From positions 1 to 64,000 of the forward strand of contig JAYRKY010000001.1 in the NCBI GenBank assembly GCA_041905525.1: 64,000 nt of DNA, read 5' to 3'. Below, piece by piece: positions 61,798-64,000 of this stretch. Both the position numbers and the translations under genes were made by a program. Every line of letters starts with the position of its first letter. The stretch's first letter is position 1. The notes beneath the pieces are model-generated. The model saw only the letters and a list, made by a program, of their open reading frames with translations. It was not told the DNA's origin and ran no database searches. Origin of the DNA: SHVO01 sp041905525 (GTDB taxonomy: Bacteria > Pseudomonadota > Alphaproteobacteria > Rhodospirillales > Rhodospirillaceae).

Positions 61798-63270
61798 TTA
61801 CTCGACGGGGGTGTCCAATAGCGCCATCGGCGGCGCCTGCGGTGTGACACCATCCCAACCGCCGCCAAGCGCCTGAGTCAAGCCGATCACCGCTGTGAAT
61901 CGGGTAAGGCCGCTTTGCACAAGTGACTCTTGCGTCTGGAACACGTTGTTTTGCGCGGTCAGCATGGTTTGAAACGGCTCGGCGCCGGCACGATAGCGCA
62001 GTTCGGCCAGCTTATAGGCGTACTCCGCCTGCGCGTACGCTTCCTGCGCCAAGGCATATTGGCGTCCGTTTTCACTCACCGCAGTTAATGCGTTTTCCGT
62101 ATCGCGCAAGGCATTGAGCACAGACTGACGGTAGGTCTCTAGCAACGCGCGATAATTCGCCTTGGCTCCGCGTTCCTGGTTGTACAGCCGGCCGCCGGCA
62201 AACAAGGTCTCCGCCGCCGAACCGCCGAGACTCCAGAAGAAGGTGCCCGGACTCAGAAGCTCGGAGATCAGGTTCGAGGACGATCCGCCCTGCGCCGTGA
62301 GCGAGAAGCTGGGAAGGCGCGCCGCCTTCGACGCGGCGACATCGAAATTGGCCGCTTTCAGGCTCGCCTCGGCGGAGCGCAGGTCCGGCCGCCGCTCCAG
62401 CAGGTCGGACGGAATGCCCGCGCCCACATCCGGTACCTTCACGTCGGCCAGACTGCGCCCTGTCACTGTGAAACCCTCGGGTGCGCGTCCCACCAGAACC
62501 GCAAGGGCGTTCAGGGACTGACGCTCGCTCAGGCGAAGGGCCGGGATGGTCGCACGCTGATTTGCGATCGCGCTGCGTTGCTGGGCGAGTTCGAGATCGG
62601 AAATGCTGCCGATCCGCCGCTGAGTCTCCAGGAGCTGGAGAATGGTCTCGGCATTCTGGAGGCGGCGCTCCGCCAGTTCGAGACGCTCGCGCGCCGACAA
62701 CACCTGCAAGTACGCCGTGATGGTGTTGGAGATAAGCGTGATCTCGACCGTAACGGCGTTATAGAGATTGGACTGAAAGCGTTGCTGCGCGGACGCCGCG
62801 GCGTTGCGCTGCTGACCGAAGAGGTCCAACTGATAGGAAGCGCGCAAGTTCGCGCTGTAGCTGGTCGTGACGCGGTTGACCCCCACGACGTTGCCGTCGG
62901 TATCAAGCGTCTGCCCCTGGCGTTCGCTGCGGTTGGCCGAGAATCCCGCGTCGACCTGCGGGAACAGCGCCCCCTGGGCCGCGAAGGCTTGCGCTTCCGC
63001 TTGAAGGATACGTGCGACGGTCGCTTTCAGATCGTGATTATTCGCCCGCGCCTCGGCGACGAGACGGGACAGTTCCTCATTTCCAAATCGGGACCACCAC
63101 GCGCTGTCCGGCGCGGGCGCGACCGGTGGAGCGGCAGCGGCGTCAAAGGCCTGAGCAGCGTCGAAGCGCGCCGGCACATCAATCTTCGCGGGAGTGTATC
63201 CCGCGCAGCCGCTTAACGTCAGAACGCCAATCGCGAGGGCGCAAAGCGAGGCGGAAGATAGAGGTCTCAT
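61798..63270 (-). CDS. NodT-family outer-membrane efflux lipoprotein
   Basis: The 490-residue TolC-like protein begins with a lipoprotein signal (MRPLSSASLCALAIGVLTLSG, Cys after the run), then two repeats of helical barrel and beta-barrel parts (ELSRLVAEARANNHDLKATVA, SAYQLDLFG-like LRASYQLDLFGQQRNAAASAQ). It forms the outer-membrane channel of a tripartite pump. It directly follows the MacB-like permease gene; the GTG at 63282 is an alternative start. Confidence 0.9.
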   Translation of the reverse strand: MRPLSSASLCALAIGVLTLSGCAGYTPAKIDVPARFDAAQAFDAAAAPPVAPAPDSAWWSRFGNEELSRLVAEARANNHDLKATVARILQAEAQAFAAQGALFPQVDAGFSANRSERQGQTLDTDGNVVGVNRVTTSYSANLRASYQLDLFGQQRNAAASAQQRFQSNLYNAVTVEITLISNTITAYLQVLSARERLELAERRLQNAETILQLLETQRRIGSISDLELAQQRSAIANQRATIPALRLSERQSLNALAVLVGRAPEGFTVTGRSLADVKVPDVGAGIPSDLLERRPDLRSAEASLKAANFDVAASKAARLPSFSLTAQGGSSSNLISELLSPGTFFWSLGGSAAETLFAGGRLYNQERGAKANYRALLETYRQSVLNALRDTENALTAVSENGRQYALAQEAYAQAEYAYKLAELRYRAGAEPFQTMLTAQNNVFQTQESLVQSGLTRFTAVIGLTQALGGGWDGVTPQAPPMALLDTPVE

Positions 63271-63288
63271 GGCGACGCGCACTCTCTG

Positions 63289-64000
63289 TTACTCCGCGCC
63301 GAGGGCGACGACCGGGTCGAGGCTCGCGGCCTTGCGCGCGGGCAGATACCCGAACAGCAATCCGGTGAGGAAGGCGCACGAAAAGGCCAACGCGACCGGG
63401 CCCAGCGAATATTCCACCGGCTTGTCGAACTGCGAGAAGACAAAGGCGGTGAGGAAGCCCACGGCGATGCCGATAAGGCCGCCGATGGAGCACACGACCA
63501 AGGCTTCGGTGTTGAACTGGAGCAGGATGTTCAATTTGCGGGCGCCCGTGGCCATTCGGATCCCGATCTCGCGCGTACGCTCCGTGACGCTGACCAGCAT
63601 GATGTTCATGACCCCGATTCCTCCGACCAGCAGCGAAATCGCGGCGATGGAGCCGAGCAGGATCGTCAACGTGTTCGATGTGGCGGTCGCCGTTTCAAGG
63701 ATCGAGACCATGTTTCGGATCTGGAAATCTTCCTGCTTGTGGCGGGCAATTAGAAGTTGGCGGACCGCTTCCTGCGTGGCGTCGATCTTGTCCACGTCCT
63801 TCACCGCGACGGTCACGGTGCGCGCATAGCGCTGGCCGTAAATGCGCTGGGCGCCGGTGGTGATCGGCGTGAACACCATATCGTCCATATCCTGACCGAA
63901 GTTGTTCGCGCCCTTGGCGGCCATGACGCCGATGACCTGGAACGGGTTATTGCCGATCAGGATGTATTGGCCGAGCGGATCTTCGCCGTTGGTGAACAGA
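63289..64000 (-). CDS. macB: MacB-like ABC permease, C-terminal part (cut by window edge)
   Basis: About 237 visible residues end at 63289. They contain the last periplasmic part (GQYILIGNNPFQVIGVMAAKG, MVFTPITTGAQRIYGQRYAR) and the final spans (TILLGSIAAISLLVGGIGVMN, LTGLLFGYLPARKAASLDPV) of the MacB/FtsX-type permease. It pairs with the NodT-family channel downstream and, outside the window, probably with a MacA adaptor. It exports macrolides, peptides or lipids; the substrate is unknown. Confidence 0.9.
   Translation of the reverse strand, partial: LFTNGEDPLGQYILIGNNPFQVIGVMAAKGANNFGQDMDDMVFTPITTGAQRIYGQRYARTVTVAVKDVDKIDATQEAVRQLLIARHKQEDFQIRNMVSILETATATSNTLTILLGSIAAISLLVGGIGVMNIMLVSVTERTREIGIRMATGARKLNILLQFNTEALVVCSIGGLIGIAVGFLTAFVFSQFDKPVEYSLGPVALAFSCAFLTGLLFGYLPARKAASLDPVVALGAE

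Overview
The window is GC-rich, densely packed chromosomal DNA from an alphaproteobacterium. The evidence is the gene order rpmH-rnpA-yidD-yidC-engB-argB, the dapD-dapE pair, a short bacterial SRP RNA next to dnaX-ybaB-recR, DUF2336 and PAS_5-type proteins, and a Ku protein. The genus cannot be fixed from sequence alone; a Rhizomicrobium/Micropepsaceae-like or Caulobacter-like lineage would fit. No insertion sequences, phage genes, CRISPR arrays or biosynthetic clusters were seen. Nearly all the DNA is core chromosome with small accessory pockets.

Layout. 1-2.2 kb (minus): an envC-like murein hydrolase activator (cut by the window edge) and gpmI. 2.4-5.2 kb (plus): the SRP RNA, dnaX, ybaB and recR. 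5.3-11.9 kb: a lipoprotein, rmuC, a DUF4139 protein, then def-fmt-acetyltransferase-truA. 11.9-14.5 kb (minus): a membrane protein, dapE and dapD. 14.6-19.3 kb: a PAS/GAF/GGDEF cyclase overlapping a DUF2336 protein, a small membrane protein, Ku and a ribbon-helix-helix-like protein. 19.4-24.1 kb: a TonB-dependent receptor, a histone-H1-like gene broken by an A6 run, and a secreted protein. 24.1-29.1 kb (minus): the rpmH-to-argB cluster plus a HAD nucleotidase. 29.4-35 kb: an orphan histidine kinase, panB-panC, and the oxyR/ahpC-ahpD peroxide module. 35-43 kb: a lipoprotein, tRNA-Arg(ACG), an alpha/beta hydrolase, a structured non-coding stretch, and a minus-strand operon containing two divergent S1/P1-type nuclease paralogues around a ketopantoate-reductase-like gene, then pirin and a GST. 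42.8-56.7 kb: mixed housekeeping and transport genes (CHRD protein, ABC exporter plus GST, malonyl-CoA ligase, ferredoxin reductase, a response regulator with Glu in place of the phospho-Asp, an HD hydrolase, MFS and Tlc-like transporters, enoyl-CoA hydratase). 56.7-64 kb: isochorismatase, asparaginase, a 41-residue membrane peptide plus ilvA, a MoaD/ThiS-like protein plus Asp-box propeller, msrA, and the start of a MacB/NodT tripartite efflux operon.

Shared themes are protein start and maturation (def, fmt, rnpA, rpmH, yidC, SRP RNA), lysine/arginine/threonine-related metabolism (dapD/E, argB, ilvA), pantothenate synthesis (panB, panC and a panE-like gene), and oxidative defence (oxyR-ahpC-ahpD, msrA, GSTs). 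The items most worth a second look are the degenerate S1/P1 nuclease pair, the A6 frameshift in the H1-like gene, the Asp-to-Glu response regulator, the terminator-like hairpin directly downstream of the rpmH promoter, the competing hairpins at 37.75 kb, and the MoaD-like/Asp-box gene pair.
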